Below are positions 7,842 through 17,900 of a DNA stretch of 64,000 nucleotides, piece after piece. Position numbers and translations under genes: made by a program. The DNA is from CAZWCX01 sp964632945 (lineage in GTDB: Bacteria; Planctomycetota; MHYJ01; WSZJ01; CAZWCX01): the NCBI GenBank assembly GCA_964632945.1, contig CAZWCX010000005.1:62001-126000 (forward strand), given 5' to 3'. Numbering within the stretch: the stretch's first letter is position 1; each line of letters begins with the position of its first letter. The notes beneath the pieces were generated by a model. It saw nothing but the letters and a program-made list of their open reading frames with translations. It was not told the DNA's origin and ran no database searches.

Positions 7842-8819
7842 ATGAAGACGTACGTGCGACCCACCCTCAAGAAGCCCGTGGCCCTCTTCGTCGCCATCCT
7901 GCTGCTCACCATCGGGCTGTCCATTCTCTGGAACGTCGTGCTGGTTCACGACTACAACCGCATTCGCGAACTGGCCACCGCGGACACGCGGTCGGCCGGG
8001 GAGTATCACGGGCTCTATCTCGCCCTCGGCACCGCGATCTTCGTCGCCATCATCGGACTCGTGGTGTGGCTGGCCGTCACGTTGTTCGCGGCCGTCAAGT
8101 TCAACCAGCAGATGTCGATGTTCCTGGCCAGCGTGAGCCACGAGCTCAACTCCCCGCTCTCGGCGATCAAGCTCTATGCGCAGACCTTGCGCTCGAGCGG
8201 ACTCTCGGAAGAGGAGCGCCTGGGATTCGTCACCACGATCCTGGCGAACGTGGACCGGTTGACGAGCCAGATCCGCAACATCCTGCGTGCGGCGCAGGAG
8301 GAGCAGGACCGCCTGAGCCCTTCGCTGGAAACGGTCAGTCTCGGCACCTTTCTATCCGAATACGCGAACGAATGTCGGGGCGTCCTGGAACGTCGGTCCC
8401 CGGGGGGGGAGATCCGCTTCCTGGGCGGAGGGGAGTTTCCGGTTCGCATCGACACCGGCATGTTCCGCCAGATCCTCGACAATCTCGTCGACAACGCGGT
8501 CAAGTACGCGGGCAAGGAACCGCCGAAGATCGAGATCACCTGTTGCCAGGGCCCCGACGGTCGCGCCGCCATCGAGGTTGCGGACCACGGTCGGGGGATC
8601 CCGCAGGAGGTCCTTCCCCGCTTGTTCGAGCGGTTTCGTCGGTTCGAATCGGACGTCCCGGCCCACCGGCGCGAAGGGATCGGACTCGGGCTTTCCATCG
8701 TTCGGTCGCTCGTCGGCGTGCACGGGGGAACGGTGGATGCGCGGAGCGAGGGAGCGGGCATGGGCACGACGTTTCGCATCGTCCTGCCGCGGGCCGAGGC
8801 CCACGAGGTGGTCGCGTGA
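7842..8819 (+). CDS. Membrane sensor histidine kinase
   Basis: 325 residues. Two membrane helices (about 13-36 and 58-82) flank a very short loop of about 20 residues, so there is almost no periplasmic sensor and no HAMP domain; the stimulus may be membrane-borne or come through a partner. The dimerisation/phosphoacceptor helix carries SHELNSPLSAIK with His100, an uncommon Asn-Ser variant of the usual HELRTPL. The ATPase domain shows the N box DNLVDNAVKYA, the G1 box VADHGRGIP, an F box LFERFRRF and the G2 box GIGLGLSIV. It autophosphorylates and passes phosphate to the regulator encoded by the overlapping next gene. The divergent neighbour is the ligand-gated channel fusion, which makes a regulatory link possible but unproven. 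Confidence 0.9.
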   Translation: MKTYVRPTLKKPVALFVAILLLTIGLSILWNVVLVHDYNRIRELATADTRSAGEYHGLYLALGTAIFVAIIGLVVWLAVTLFAAVKFNQQMSMFLASVSHELNSPLSAIKLYAQTLRSSGLSEEERLGFVTTILANVDRLTSQIRNILRAAQEEQDRLSPSLETVSLGTFLSEYANECRGVLERRSPGGEIRFLGGGEFPVRIDTGMFRQILDNLVDNAVKYAGKEPPKIEITCCQGPDGRAAIEVADHGRGIPQEVLPRLFERFRRFESDVPAHRREGIGLGLSIVRSLVGVHGGTVDARSEGAGMGTTFRIVLPRAEAHEVVA

Positions 8820-9514
8820 GTCACATCTTGATCGTCGAGGATGAGCAGGACCTGGCGGCCGGCATCGCCTTCAACCTGCGCAATGCCGGCTATCATGCCA
8901 CCGTTGCTTCGGATGGCGAGAAGGCCGTCGAATTGCTCGCCAAGACCGACTTCGACCTCGTGCTCCTCGACCTCATGTTGCCGGGGATGGACGGACTGGA
9001 GGTGACGCGAAGGGTTCGGGAGGGAGGAAACTACTGCCCGATCGTCATGCTGACCGCCAAGGGGCAGGCGGAGGACGTCGTCCGCGGGCTGAATGCGGGT
9101 GCCGATGACTACGTCACCAAGCCCTTCGACTTGGATCTGCTGCTGGCGCGAATTCGCAGCTTCCTGCGCCGGCAGGTCTGGGGGCGGGAAAACGCACCGG
9201 GCGGTCCGCCGCCGCGATTGGCGTTCGGGGAATGCTGGATCGACTTCAAGACCTTCCGCGCGCGCACGGTCGACGGGGAGGAGATCGAGTTGTCCTCCAA
9301 GGAGGCGCGCATCATGGCGATGTTCGCGTCCCGCGAAGGGGCGGTGATCACCCGAGCGCAGCTACTGCAGGAGGTCTGGGGGCTCCCGGCCACCTTCGAG
9401 ACGCGGACGGTCGAGAACTTCATTTCCCGCCTGCGGAAGTACTTCGAGACCACCCCGGGGAGCCCGACCCACATCCTGTCGGTTCGCGGCATCGGGTATC
9501 GATTCGAGCGCTGA
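8816..9514 (+). CDS. OmpR-family response regulator
   Basis: 232 residues from a GTG that overlaps the kinase stop (GTGA), which implies translational coupling. The receiver domain has acidic residues EDE near position 8-10, the phosphoacceptor Asp52 in LVLLDLMLPGMDG, Thr80 and Lys102 in the YVTKPF motif. The C-terminal 100 residues are a winged-helix DNA-binding domain (ELSSKEARIMAMFASREGAV, then VENFISRLRKYFE and SVRGIGYRFE), as in OmpR/PhoB proteins. It is the cognate partner of the sensor kinase and probably acts as a transcription factor. Target promoters cannot be named. Confidence 0.93.
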   Translation: MSHILIVEDEQDLAAGIAFNLRNAGYHATVASDGEKAVELLAKTDFDLVLLDLMLPGMDGLEVTRRVREGGNYCPIVMLTAKGQAEDVVRGLNAGADDYVTKPFDLDLLLARIRSFLRRQVWGRENAPGGPPPRLAFGECWIDFKTFRARTVDGEEIELSSKEARIMAMFASREGAVITRAQLLQEVWGLPATFETRTVENFISRLRKYFETTPGSPTHILSVRGIGYRFER

Positions 9515-9564
9515 GCGGACCCGCTCCTGGACCGGGAGGGGGGGCTCATGTCCTGACGGGCGCG

Positions 9565-11544
9565 TCACCGCGATCGAGTCAAATTGGCGCGCGCCTTATC
9601 CAGGTTCTCCCCGAACCGGCGGGTCACGTCCTCGTCCTTCTTTACCGACCGATCCGCCAGTGCCTCCTGGAGGCTCGTCCGCTTCCGTTCCACCAGGTCC
9701 AGGGCCTCCGCGCGCCAGGCATCTCCTTCGATCCGGTCGGATTGGAGGTAGGCGAACGCGTCGGCGATCCAAGGGTAGCTGTAGCGAAGCTGGTTCGAGC
9801 CGTATTCTTCGAGATTCAGCAGGTGGTACCGGTGGCGCGTTTCGGCGGTCACGTGCCCCTTCGCGTCCAGAAGTCGATGGCAGCTGTAGCGCAGCGGGAC
9901 ATTGCCGGGCTCGAGGACGTGATCGAGCAGGAAGCGAAGGCACGGTTCGTAGAACAGGACCCCGATGACGCCGATGGCATTCTCCACCTGTGCGGTCCCG
10001 TACTTCTCCAGAATCGGAAGTCCGTCGTAGTGCTGATCGTGGGTGAACGGTTTCACGGCCTCGGGCTTGTCGAGCCAGTTCTTCACGAAGTAGTCGGTGG
10101 CCTGGTCGTGGAATTCGTCGAAGAAATCGACGCACTGAAAGAGGTTGAGCCGGTGGTACTCGAACTGTTCGGCGACCGGGATCTCGGCAATGCGGCTGCA
10201 CACTCCATAGGCGTGCAGGCGCGCCGGGACCTCGGAGTCGAGGTTGACCCGGGGGCGGAACCGGGCGATCGCCTCCTCCGGGTATTGGCGCGCGATCATC
10301 TCCCACAGGGTCGGCCCGTCGCCGGAGGTGGGGGAGAGTTCGTTCTTTTCGGCGTATCGCAGCAAGGTCTCGCGGACCCTGGATTCGGCGGCGAGCGTAG
10401 GATCGAGGCGGAGGGCGGCGGCGATGTGTTCGACGATTTTCGAGACGTAGCGCTGGGGGGCCTGGTCGGCGGCCAGGGCGTAGTCGAGCAGGCGGCGGCC
10501 GACCTCGGGGAGTTTCTCATGCCGTTTCCAGAGCAGATCGAGGGCTTCGTTCCAGGACTGTCCGCCGCGGGCCATGAGCCGGGAGGCCTGTTCGAGGAGG
10601 ACGCGATCGGCGAGCGCGTCGAGGCCGGGAATGTAGCCGCGGTCCTTGCGTTGGGACTCGAGCCAGGTGAGCGCCTGCGCGTGGTCGCCGGTGGCGGCGA
10701 AGGCGGCGACCTGGGCCTCCGCGAGTTCCCGGGCGAGATCCGGGATGCGCGGGTCGGCGGGACGTTCGGCGAAGCGCCGGTCGACCCGCTCCCAGGCTTG
10801 CACCCATCCCCCCGCGCGCGCCGCCTCCCGGGCCTCCTGCGCCCAGTCGGACCGTTGCGTCCACCACCAGGTGGCCCAGGAGCTGCCGCCCGCCAACGCG
10901 AGCGCGGCCGCCGCCAGGACCCAGGGCCTCGAGCGGCGGCGATCTCCGATGCGGCTGCGGCGCTCCGCTTCGGAAGGTTCGAGCGCCCGACCCCGGACCG
11001 TTTCGAGGATGCGCCGGTACTGGTCCGAGGCGTCGTCCTGGATCAGGCGATAGACCTTGATCGGCTCCGGCACGCCCTTCAGGATCCGTTCCCCGACTTC
11101 GCTCGAGGGGACCTCCGTCTTGTTCATCGCCAGGTAGACGGCGTGCGTGAAATAGACCTCTCCCGGTTCGGTGATCGTGTTGATCCGCGAGGCCACGTTC
11201 ACCGGTTCCCCGAAGATGTCGTCGGTGGTGATCTGGACCTCGCCCGTGTTGATCGCGACCCGGACCTCCATCCGGGCGGACTCCGGCGCGGCGGCGTTGT
11301 AGTCGCGGAGCGTCGCCTGCATCAGGAGGCCGCAATGGACGGCGTTGGTCGGACTTTCGAAGACGGCGAAGAAGGCATCGCCGATCGTCTTCACGACCCG
11401 GCCGCCGAAGCGGAGGATGATCGGTCGCAGCAAGCCGTCATGGCGCTGAACGATGTCGAGGACCTCCCGCCTGGTCCGAGTCCCGGACCTCTCGGTGAAG
11501 CCCTTCATGTCGGTGAACAGGATGGTGAGGACCTTGCTTTCCAC
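9565..11544 (-). CDS. Membrane class III adenylate cyclase with C-terminal helical-repeat domain
   Basis: 659 residues from a GTG at 11544 with GGGAGGA just upstream. The N-terminal 165 residues are a complete class III cyclase domain: metal-binding Asp12 (FTDMKGFT) and Asp56 (KTIGDAFFAVFES), the adenine-selecting pair Lys52 and Asp109, and transition-state residues Asn116 and Arg120 (GEPVNVASR). All catalytic positions are kept, so it should make cAMP from ATP. A membrane helix spans about 207-227, leaving the catalytic domain in the cytoplasm and about 430 residues of helical, TPR- or HEAT-like sequence outside. That layout suggests an envelope-sensing cyclase, although the N-terminal placement of the catalytic domain is the reverse of most sensor cyclases. 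No cAMP receptor gene is visible nearby. Confidence 0.88.
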   Translation of the reverse strand: MESKVLTILFTDMKGFTERSGTRTRREVLDIVQRHDGLLRPIILRFGGRVVKTIGDAFFAVFESPTNAVHCGLLMQATLRDYNAAAPESARMEVRVAINTGEVQITTDDIFGEPVNVASRINTITEPGEVYFTHAVYLAMNKTEVPSSEVGERILKGVPEPIKVYRLIQDDASDQYRRILETVRGRALEPSEAERRSRIGDRRRSRPWVLAAAALALAGGSSWATWWWTQRSDWAQEAREAARAGGWVQAWERVDRRFAERPADPRIPDLARELAEAQVAAFAATGDHAQALTWLESQRKDRGYIPGLDALADRVLLEQASRLMARGGQSWNEALDLLWKRHEKLPEVGRRLLDYALAADQAPQRYVSKIVEHIAAALRLDPTLAAESRVRETLLRYAEKNELSPTSGDGPTLWEMIARQYPEEAIARFRPRVNLDSEVPARLHAYGVCSRIAEIPVAEQFEYHRLNLFQCVDFFDEFHDQATDYFVKNWLDKPEAVKPFTHDQHYDGLPILEKYGTAQVENAIGVIGVLFYEPCLRFLLDHVLEPGNVPLRYSCHRLLDAKGHVTAETRHRYHLLNLEEYGSNQLRYSYPWIADAFAYLQSDRIEGDAWRAEALDLVERKRTSLQEALADRSVKKDEDVTRRFGENLDKARANLTRSR

Positions 11545-11727
11545 GACTCCTCCCGGCGGAACCCCCTTCTTGTACCATGCCGGACGACGAGGAGTCTCGC
11601 TTCCGCGACACATGCTGAATGCACGTGGATTCGGGACTCGAGGAAAAAAAGGATGGGCTCCGAGGTCGGCGCTCTGCTAGGATAAGATACCGATTTTCGA
11701 TCCGGGCGGGACTGCCTGGGGGACCGG

Positions 11728-13968
11728 ATGGCCACAGCCCAAACCACACTGGACCTGGCGCGCCGCCTCGCCAAGGCTGCGCGCTCGATCAAGATGTACG
11801 GCGGGGAACATTCGCAGTCCGTCGCTGACATCGACGGCTTCAAGTCCGCCCTGGAGCGCATGGTCTCCGCGGAAGGGAAAGTGACCTTCCTCATCCAGGG
11901 GAATGCGATCCTCGTACAGGATCTCGTTCAGCCGTACAAGGATGCCACGGTCGCGATGCTGGTCGACGCGATGCGATTGCGCAAGATCTCCAGCATCACC
12001 TTCCTGCCCGGATTCCCCTTCGAAGAGGTCGCGCGGCTCGCGGTCGTGTTGGCGGCCAAGCCCGACGCGGTGTGCGAGGGGAACGAACTCAAGCCCCAGG
12101 TCACGGCCAGCATGGAGCGGATTCGGCTCAATGAGATCCGGTTCATGGCCGTGTCCACCGGCGAGACGGTGGTGGAAGCGGGCGCCACGGTGTCGAGCGG
12201 CCCGGCCCGCACCGGCGGAGCCGCCGTCGATGTCGGCGTTGCCGAACTGACGCCTCCGCCCTTTCCTCCCCCTGCGGTCGGGGCGGAGCTGACCCCGGTG
12301 CCCGGGAAGTCCTCGACCCAGAAGTTGCCCGCCCCGGTCCCGCCCGGCGCCAAGACGGTCGTGGTGTCCGACCGCATGCAGGAACTGCTCCCGCTGCTCG
12401 AAGGCCTGGCGCAAAAAAAAGATCCTAAGGACCTGAAACGAAAGCTCGCGGACCTGCTGGCGCGCGACGCGGACGCCTCGGGCGGAGTCAGTCTGGGCGA
12501 ACAGGTGCGCAAGGTCATGGAACGGGTCCCGGACGGCTTGCGCGAGCAACTGTCGACGCCGAGCATGAAGGCGGAACTCTCCGGCGCCATCCTCGCCCGT
12601 CAACTCCAGTCCGGCGCGGATGTCGGCAGCCTGCAAAAGGAGTTTCAGGACTACGCCAACGACGTCGGCGGCGCCATGGCGCTGCTCGACGCGGTGACAC
12701 GATCCCTGCAAAGTACCGGCGACACGGCTTCGGTCGACGCCCTCGAAAAGGCGATGAAGTTCCTTCCCATGGTGGACAAGCTCGAGGAACTTCTGAACGG
12801 CAACGTCCTGGTGGCCGACAGTGATCCGGTGCGCCGCGAAAGTTACCGCAAGGCGCTGGCCGACCGCGGGTACGATGTGGACGTCGTCGACAACGCCCGC
12901 GACGCGGTCGAGCAGGGGGTCGTGAAGGGGAAGTACGACTGCATCCTCCTCGACATGATGCTCCCCGACAATCCCGGACAGTGGGTACTCTCGCGTCTGC
13001 TGCGCGCGAAGGCGGGCGTACCGGTCGTGATCGCCTCGCCCCGAGCCGAAACCTACATGATGGAGTTCGAAGTCCTCTCGTACGCCAAGAAAAAGCTGGT
13101 GGCGTCGCAGGAGGTGGCCGCCGTCGTCGAGGCGGTGAAGGAGATCGCCAATCCCCGGATGCGGGCGCCTGACGAGCAGGAGAAGATCGAACATCAGCGC
13201 GCGCGGGCGATCCAGAACCAGCTCGTGCTGCAGGAACTCCCCGCCTTGCCCGGGTGGGAGGCGGCGTTCACCTACAAGCCCGCCGGCGTCGTGGGGGGCG
13301 ACTACGTCGACATCTTCCCCGTCGACCTGGACAAGTTCGGGTTCGTGGTCGGGGACGTGTCGGGAAAGGGGTTCCCCGGCGCCATGGTGATGGTCATGGT
13401 GCGCAGCGCGTTCCGCATGGCCACCTTCGGAATTGCGTCGCCGCGTGACGCCTTGGTCCGAATCAGCCGGCTGATCCGGCAGGACATGACCCAAGGAATG
13501 TTCGTTTCGGTCGTCTACGGGATTCTCGACCTGTCCTCCGGGTCGATTCGAATCGCCAATGCGGGACACAACCCCCCCTTCCTGTACGACCCCGCCTCCG
13601 GACAGGCGCGGCGTCTCTCCCCGGGTGGACTGCCCATTGGAATCGTTGCCCCGGAGAAGTTCGAGCACTCCATCGCGGACCAGGAACTGCAACTCCAGCC
13701 GGGAGCGCACCTCTTCGTCTACACCGACGGCGTCGTGGAGGCGATGAACGAGGCGCAACAGGAGTTCGGCGAGGATCGCACGATCACGACGATCCAGGCG
13801 CACCAGGCCAAGTCGCCGGGGGAGGTGATCGAAGCCACCCTTGCCGCCGTTGCCGAATTCCGGGGCGCCGCCGCCCCGTCCGACGATGTCACCATTCTCG
13901 ACCTGAAGATGGTTTCGCCGCCCGGCGAGGTGATCGCTCCGGATTCCATCTCCTCGCTCGAGGAATGA
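11728..13968 (+). CDS. Receiver-SpoIIE (PP2C-type) serine phosphatase
   Basis: 746 residues. The first 140 or so are helical and start with ARRLAKAARSIKMYGGEHSQ, a pattern seen in bacterial signalling proteins with unknown ligand. A Pro/Ala linker follows, then a helical region, then a CheY-like receiver (from about residue 357) with phosphoacceptor Asp409 in CILLDMMLPDN. Residues about 500-735 are a SpoIIE/RsbU phosphatase: GGDYVDIF, GDVSGKG, AGHNPPFL and TDGVVEA carry the metal-binding Asp residues. Such proteins dephosphorylate anti-anti-sigma factors in partner-switching pathways; no RsbV or RsbW gene is present in the window. It is transcribed away from the cyclase gene and has a GGGGGA site before the ATG. 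Confidence 0.88.
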   Translation: MATAQTTLDLARRLAKAARSIKMYGGEHSQSVADIDGFKSALERMVSAEGKVTFLIQGNAILVQDLVQPYKDATVAMLVDAMRLRKISSITFLPGFPFEEVARLAVVLAAKPDAVCEGNELKPQVTASMERIRLNEIRFMAVSTGETVVEAGATVSSGPARTGGAAVDVGVAELTPPPFPPPAVGAELTPVPGKSSTQKLPAPVPPGAKTVVVSDRMQELLPLLEGLAQKKDPKDLKRKLADLLARDADASGGVSLGEQVRKVMERVPDGLREQLSTPSMKAELSGAILARQLQSGADVGSLQKEFQDYANDVGGAMALLDAVTRSLQSTGDTASVDALEKAMKFLPMVDKLEELLNGNVLVADSDPVRRESYRKALADRGYDVDVVDNARDAVEQGVVKGKYDCILLDMMLPDNPGQWVLSRLLRAKAGVPVVIASPRAETYMMEFEVLSYAKKKLVASQEVAAVVEAVKEIANPRMRAPDEQEKIEHQRARAIQNQLVLQELPALPGWEAAFTYKPAGVVGGDYVDIFPVDLDKFGFVVGDVSGKGFPGAMVMVMVRSAFRMATFGIASPRDALVRISRLIRQDMTQGMFVSVVYGILDLSSGSIRIANAGHNPPFLYDPASGQARRLSPGGLPIGIVAPEKFEHSIADQELQLQPGAHLFVYTDGVVEAMNEAQQEFGEDRTITTIQAHQAKSPGEVIEATLAAVAEFRGAAAPSDDVTILDLKMVSPPGEVIAPDSISSLEE

Positions 13969-14002
13969 GCGATCCCGAACGATCGCGCGCCGGCTTGCTT
14001 CC

Positions 14003-14032
14003 TTGACACTCCGGTGCGCCGGGGGGTATCGT
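14003..14032 (+). promoter_or_regulatory. Promoter for the selenoprotein-kinase transcript
   Basis: A perfect TTGACA (14003-14008) and TATCGT (14027-14032) with an 18-nt spacer. The predicted start near 14039 leaves a leader of about 36 nt to the ATG at 14076, which contains AAGGGGTGGG as ribosome-binding site. Confidence 0.6.
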
Positions 14033-14075
14033 CCTTCGAGCGGAACCCAACCAACCGCGTTGAAGGGGTGGGCGC

Positions 14076-14912
14076 ATGATGATCACGTCGTCCGGGAGAT
14101 CCCTCGGCTTTGCGGCGCTCGCCGCGGCCGCCCTGGTGTGGGGTTGCCAGAGCTCGTCCGGGCCGGCACCGGCTGCATCGAACAACGAGCACCCGACCGC
14201 GCGCACAAGCGGGTCCAGCCGGCCGGAACATCCGACCGGTCCATCCAGGCCTTCCGATCACCCGACCGGGACGTCCGCGCGGTCGGAGCACCCGACGAGC
14301 CGCACGTCCGCGCCCCGTTCGACCCCCTCCGCTTCTTCGTCGAGCACCGCCCCGTCCTCCGGCACGGGTGGGACTTCCGGAACGTCTCGCAGCCCGGCGG
14401 GCGCGGATCCGGCGTGCCTGCTCCCGCCGGATGCCCAACTCGACGCGGTGGAAGGGCTCAAGGTCGGACAGGTCATGCCCGCGTTCGAATCCAGCGACGT
14501 GCGCACGGGCAAGACCATTCGCACCGCGGATTTTCGCGGACGCTACCTGTTGATCCACTACTGGGCCTCCTGGTGACCCCGCTGCCGCACGACCGCGGAG
14601 CGGTCGCTCGCCCCTCTCTACCAGGAAGTCGCCTCCAAGCGGGACTCGAAACTGGGAATCCTCGCCCTCGGCACCGCGTTCAACAATGATTCCCGCGACG
14701 CCCAGAAGTCCTTCATGGACGCCCACGACTACCGCTGGGCAAGCGGATATGACGCCGGCGGCGGGCTGGCCAAGAAGCACGGCATCGTCGGCGTGCCCAC
14801 CGCCGTCGTCCTCGACCCGGAAGGGAAGATCGTTACCTTCGGTTATTACGTGGAAGACTGGGCGGCCCGGCTGGACGCATACTTGAAGCAGACGTGCCTG
14901 CCCGCGAAATAG
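14076..14912 (+). CDS. Probable selenocysteine-containing thioredoxin-fold lipoprotein
   Basis: 278 residues if the in-frame TGA at 14574-14576 is read as selenocysteine (residue 167). The N-terminus is a lipoprotein-like signal with Cys24 (LVWGC). A low-complexity Ser/Thr/Pro linker follows with four [ED]HPT repeats (residues 38-74). The rest is a TlpA/AhpC-like thioredoxin fold: GKTIRTADFRGRYLLIHYWASW, then U-P-R-C (167-170) exactly where the family has C-x-x-C, then helix AERSLAPLYQEV and the cis-Pro loop GVPTAVV. Sequence both sides of the TGA stays in the same frame and completes one domain, and a SECIS-like hairpin follows. The alternatives are a nonsense mutation or sequencing error. 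The kinase gene follows after 21 nt. Confidence 0.8.
14574..14606 (+). promoter_or_regulatory. UGA codon and candidate bacterial SECIS hairpin
   Basis: After the TGA (14574-14576) and a 13-nt spacer, a perfect 7-bp stem (14590-14596 with 14600-14606) closes a GGA loop. The loop starts 21 nt after the TGA and begins with G. Both fit the known bacterial SECIS pattern, which places a small apical loop with an early G about 16-37 nt after the UGA for SelB recognition. The call is structural only; SelB was not seen in this window. Confidence 0.65.
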
Positions 14913-14933
14913 CGGCCCGCTTTTCGAATCCGG

Positions 14934-17900
14934 ATGAGTCAAGACGCGATCCTCCAGCGCCGGCAACTCGGCCCTTACACCATCATGAAAAAGATCGGTG
15001 AGGGCGGCATGGGGGCGGTCTATCTCGCCCGGCATCGCGTGCTCCAGGTCGATCACGCCCTCAAGGTCATCCATCCCCGGATGACCTCGGACTCGCAGCT
15101 CACCCAGCGGTACTTCCGGGAGGCCAAAAACACCGCCCGGCTCGTACACCCGAACATCGTCCAGGTCGTCGGCGCCGACGTGGTCGAGGGCATCTACTAC
15201 TTGGCGATGCAGTACATCGACGGGACCACGCTCGCGGCGGTCGCCAAGACCGGCCGCTTGACCCCCCATCAGTCCGTCCGTTACGTCCATATGGTCGCCC
15301 GCGCCCTCCACTATGCGCACGCGAAGAACATCATCCACCGGGACGTGAAGCCCGGCAACGTCATGATCGACCAGGACGACATTGCCCGGTTGATGGACTT
15401 CGGGCTGGTGCGCGAAGTCGAGGCGGCGGACAAAGACCCCGACGAGAAGGACCGACCGCTCACCACCGCCGGCCTCATGCTGGGGACCCCGCAGTACATG
15501 CCGCCCGAGCAGTGGAGCGGGGAAGAAGTCGATTCCCGCGCCGACCTCTACGCGCTGGGCGTCACGCTCTATTTCCTGCTGACCGGGGAGTACCCGGTGA
15601 CCGGGCGCACGATGCCGGAGATGTTCAAGAACGTCCTCCAGGGCAAGATCACGTCGGTCATGGTCCGGCGTCCGAAACTCGACCGCGAGCTGGCGGCGAT
15701 CGTGGATCGATCGATCCAAAGCGAGCCTTCCCAGCGGTACCAGAGCGGCGCCGAGTTCGCGCAGGCGCTCGAGGGGTGGTTTCAGAATCACCCTCCACCG
15801 CCCGAAGAGGCGGGACTTTCGATCCAGGCCGGCGGCACGGATACGATGGCCGGGGGCCTGGGGGTTCCCTCGAAATCGTTCAAGAGCACGACCAAGCTCT
15901 CGGCGGTCACGCGCGCCCGAGAGGCCGGCGGGGCTTCGGCCGATGACGCCGGGATCCCCACCACGGCACGCGAGGCACCCACAATCCCCGGCGATGCGGC
16001 GGTCGAGGCCGAATCGGGGAAGCGGGGGATTCGGGCCCTCGGCGGAGTGATCGTCGGTCTGCTGCTGGCCGGGGCCGCCATTGCGGGTTTCTACTGGAAC
16101 CGGCCCCCGGCGCCCTCGACGGTGCGGATCGGAATCCCCGCCGAGGACGGAACCGAGGCCCGACCCTTGCGCACTTCCGCTCCCCAGTTCTCGATCCCGG
16201 GACAGGCGGAGCGCGGCGGCACGACACTGAACGGCAAACCCTACGATCTCGGCACCGCAGTCCCGTTGAAGCGGGGAATGAATCTGCTCGAGCTCGCCGT
16301 AGGCTCGGGGGCCTCCGCCCAACCGGTGCGGACGCTCTACGTCGTTCATGACCCCGATCCCCCGGTGCTCGACGTTCCCGCCCTCGCCGCGGCCAAAAGC
16401 GGGGAGATCCTGGTTCCCGGACGCACGCTGTCGCTGGTCGGCACGGTCAAGGACGAGGATCGCGAGGTCCGGCTCGAAGTCGTGCTGGGGGAGGGATCCC
16501 CACGGGTCCTGCCGGTCGTGAACCAAGAGTTCCGCGACCTGATCGAGGTCGGGGATTCCGTCCAGAAGCTCACGCTGCGCGCGCGCGACCGGGCCGGGAA
16601 CGAGGCGGTCCCCCTGACCGCCCTGCTCGTTCCGGATCCGGGCCCGCCCGCGCCGGCTTGGAGCGGATCGGTCGATTGGTTCGGCAGCCGCCAGGTATCG
16701 CTCGCCGGCACCTGTCGGGGCGCGGCGGGATTGAGCCTGACGCACGCGGGCAACCCGGTGTCGCTGGGAACGGACGGGAGCTTCACGCTGTCGCTGCAGC
16801 TGGACGCGGGCCGGCATGAGATCGTCATCGAGGCCCGCGACTCCTACGGACGCGCGGCAACGCTTTCCCGCACCGTCACGGTCGATCTCGATCCGCCGCG
16901 ATTCGTCGAGGTGCGCCCGCAGAGCGGGGCGGCGGTCACTCTGGACGCCCTTCCCGGGGTCATCGAAGTCGCGGGTCGGCTCGACGGCCCCGAAGCTCGT
17001 CTGACGGTCGGAGGCGCCGAGACCCCGGTCGGCCCCGACGGGAGCTTCCGCCAGACGGCGCCGGTTTCCGCGTACGGCGAGCTGCAGATCGACCTGAGTG
17101 CCGTCGATCCGGCGGGACGGACCACTCCGATGGGCCTGCGCGTGCGCGTCAAGCCGAGACGGTATCGCGCGACGGGAAAAAATCCGCAAGGCCTGCCCGA
17201 GTATGTCCGGCAGACCGACGGCATGACGGTGATCGCTCTTCCCGGCGGCGAGTTCGATCAGGGGCTAGCCAATGGGCCAGGCGATGCGCCGCCCAGAAAG
17301 ACCCGATTGTCCCCGTTCCTGGTGGACAAATACGAAGTCACCGTGGAACAGGCCGCGCGCTGGCTGAATGCGGAGAAGGTCGGGCCGGACGGGATCCTCT
17401 CGCGCGGATGGTTCACGCCGGAGAAGCCGGGGAAGTTCGCGGATCTGGAGTACCAGGCCGGCGCGTGGCGCGCGGTCGCCGGCTCCGAGCGGCTGCCGGT
17501 TTCCGGCGTCACCTGGGAGGGGGCGCGATCGTATGCCCGCTGGGCCGATCCGGAAGGCGGAGACCTGCCGAGCGAAGCGCAATGGGAGTACGCCGCCCGG
17601 GGAGCCGACGGACGGCTGTTTCCCTGGGGGAATGAGGCGCCCAATCCCGGGCGCTGCAACTTCCGCAATGCCGGCTTCGACGAGCGTCAGCCCGTCGAGG
17701 TGTGCGGAGATGGCGTATCCCCATTCGGGGCGATGAACCTGGCCGGAAACGTCGAGGAGTGGTGTCTCGACTGGTACGACGTGTCCGGCTATTCCCGCCT
17801 CCCCGCCGAGGACCCGATGCTCGATCAGCGCCCCCCGGGCGGGGATCGACGGGTCGTTCGCGGCGGGTCCTTCCTGTCGCCGTACTCGCGCCAGTCCGAG

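Noticed and set aside
13719..17189. A 1156-codon minus-strand frame opposite the SpoIIE, thioredoxin and kinase genes
   Set aside because: Antisense shadow with no recognisable motif; the plus-strand genes are clear.
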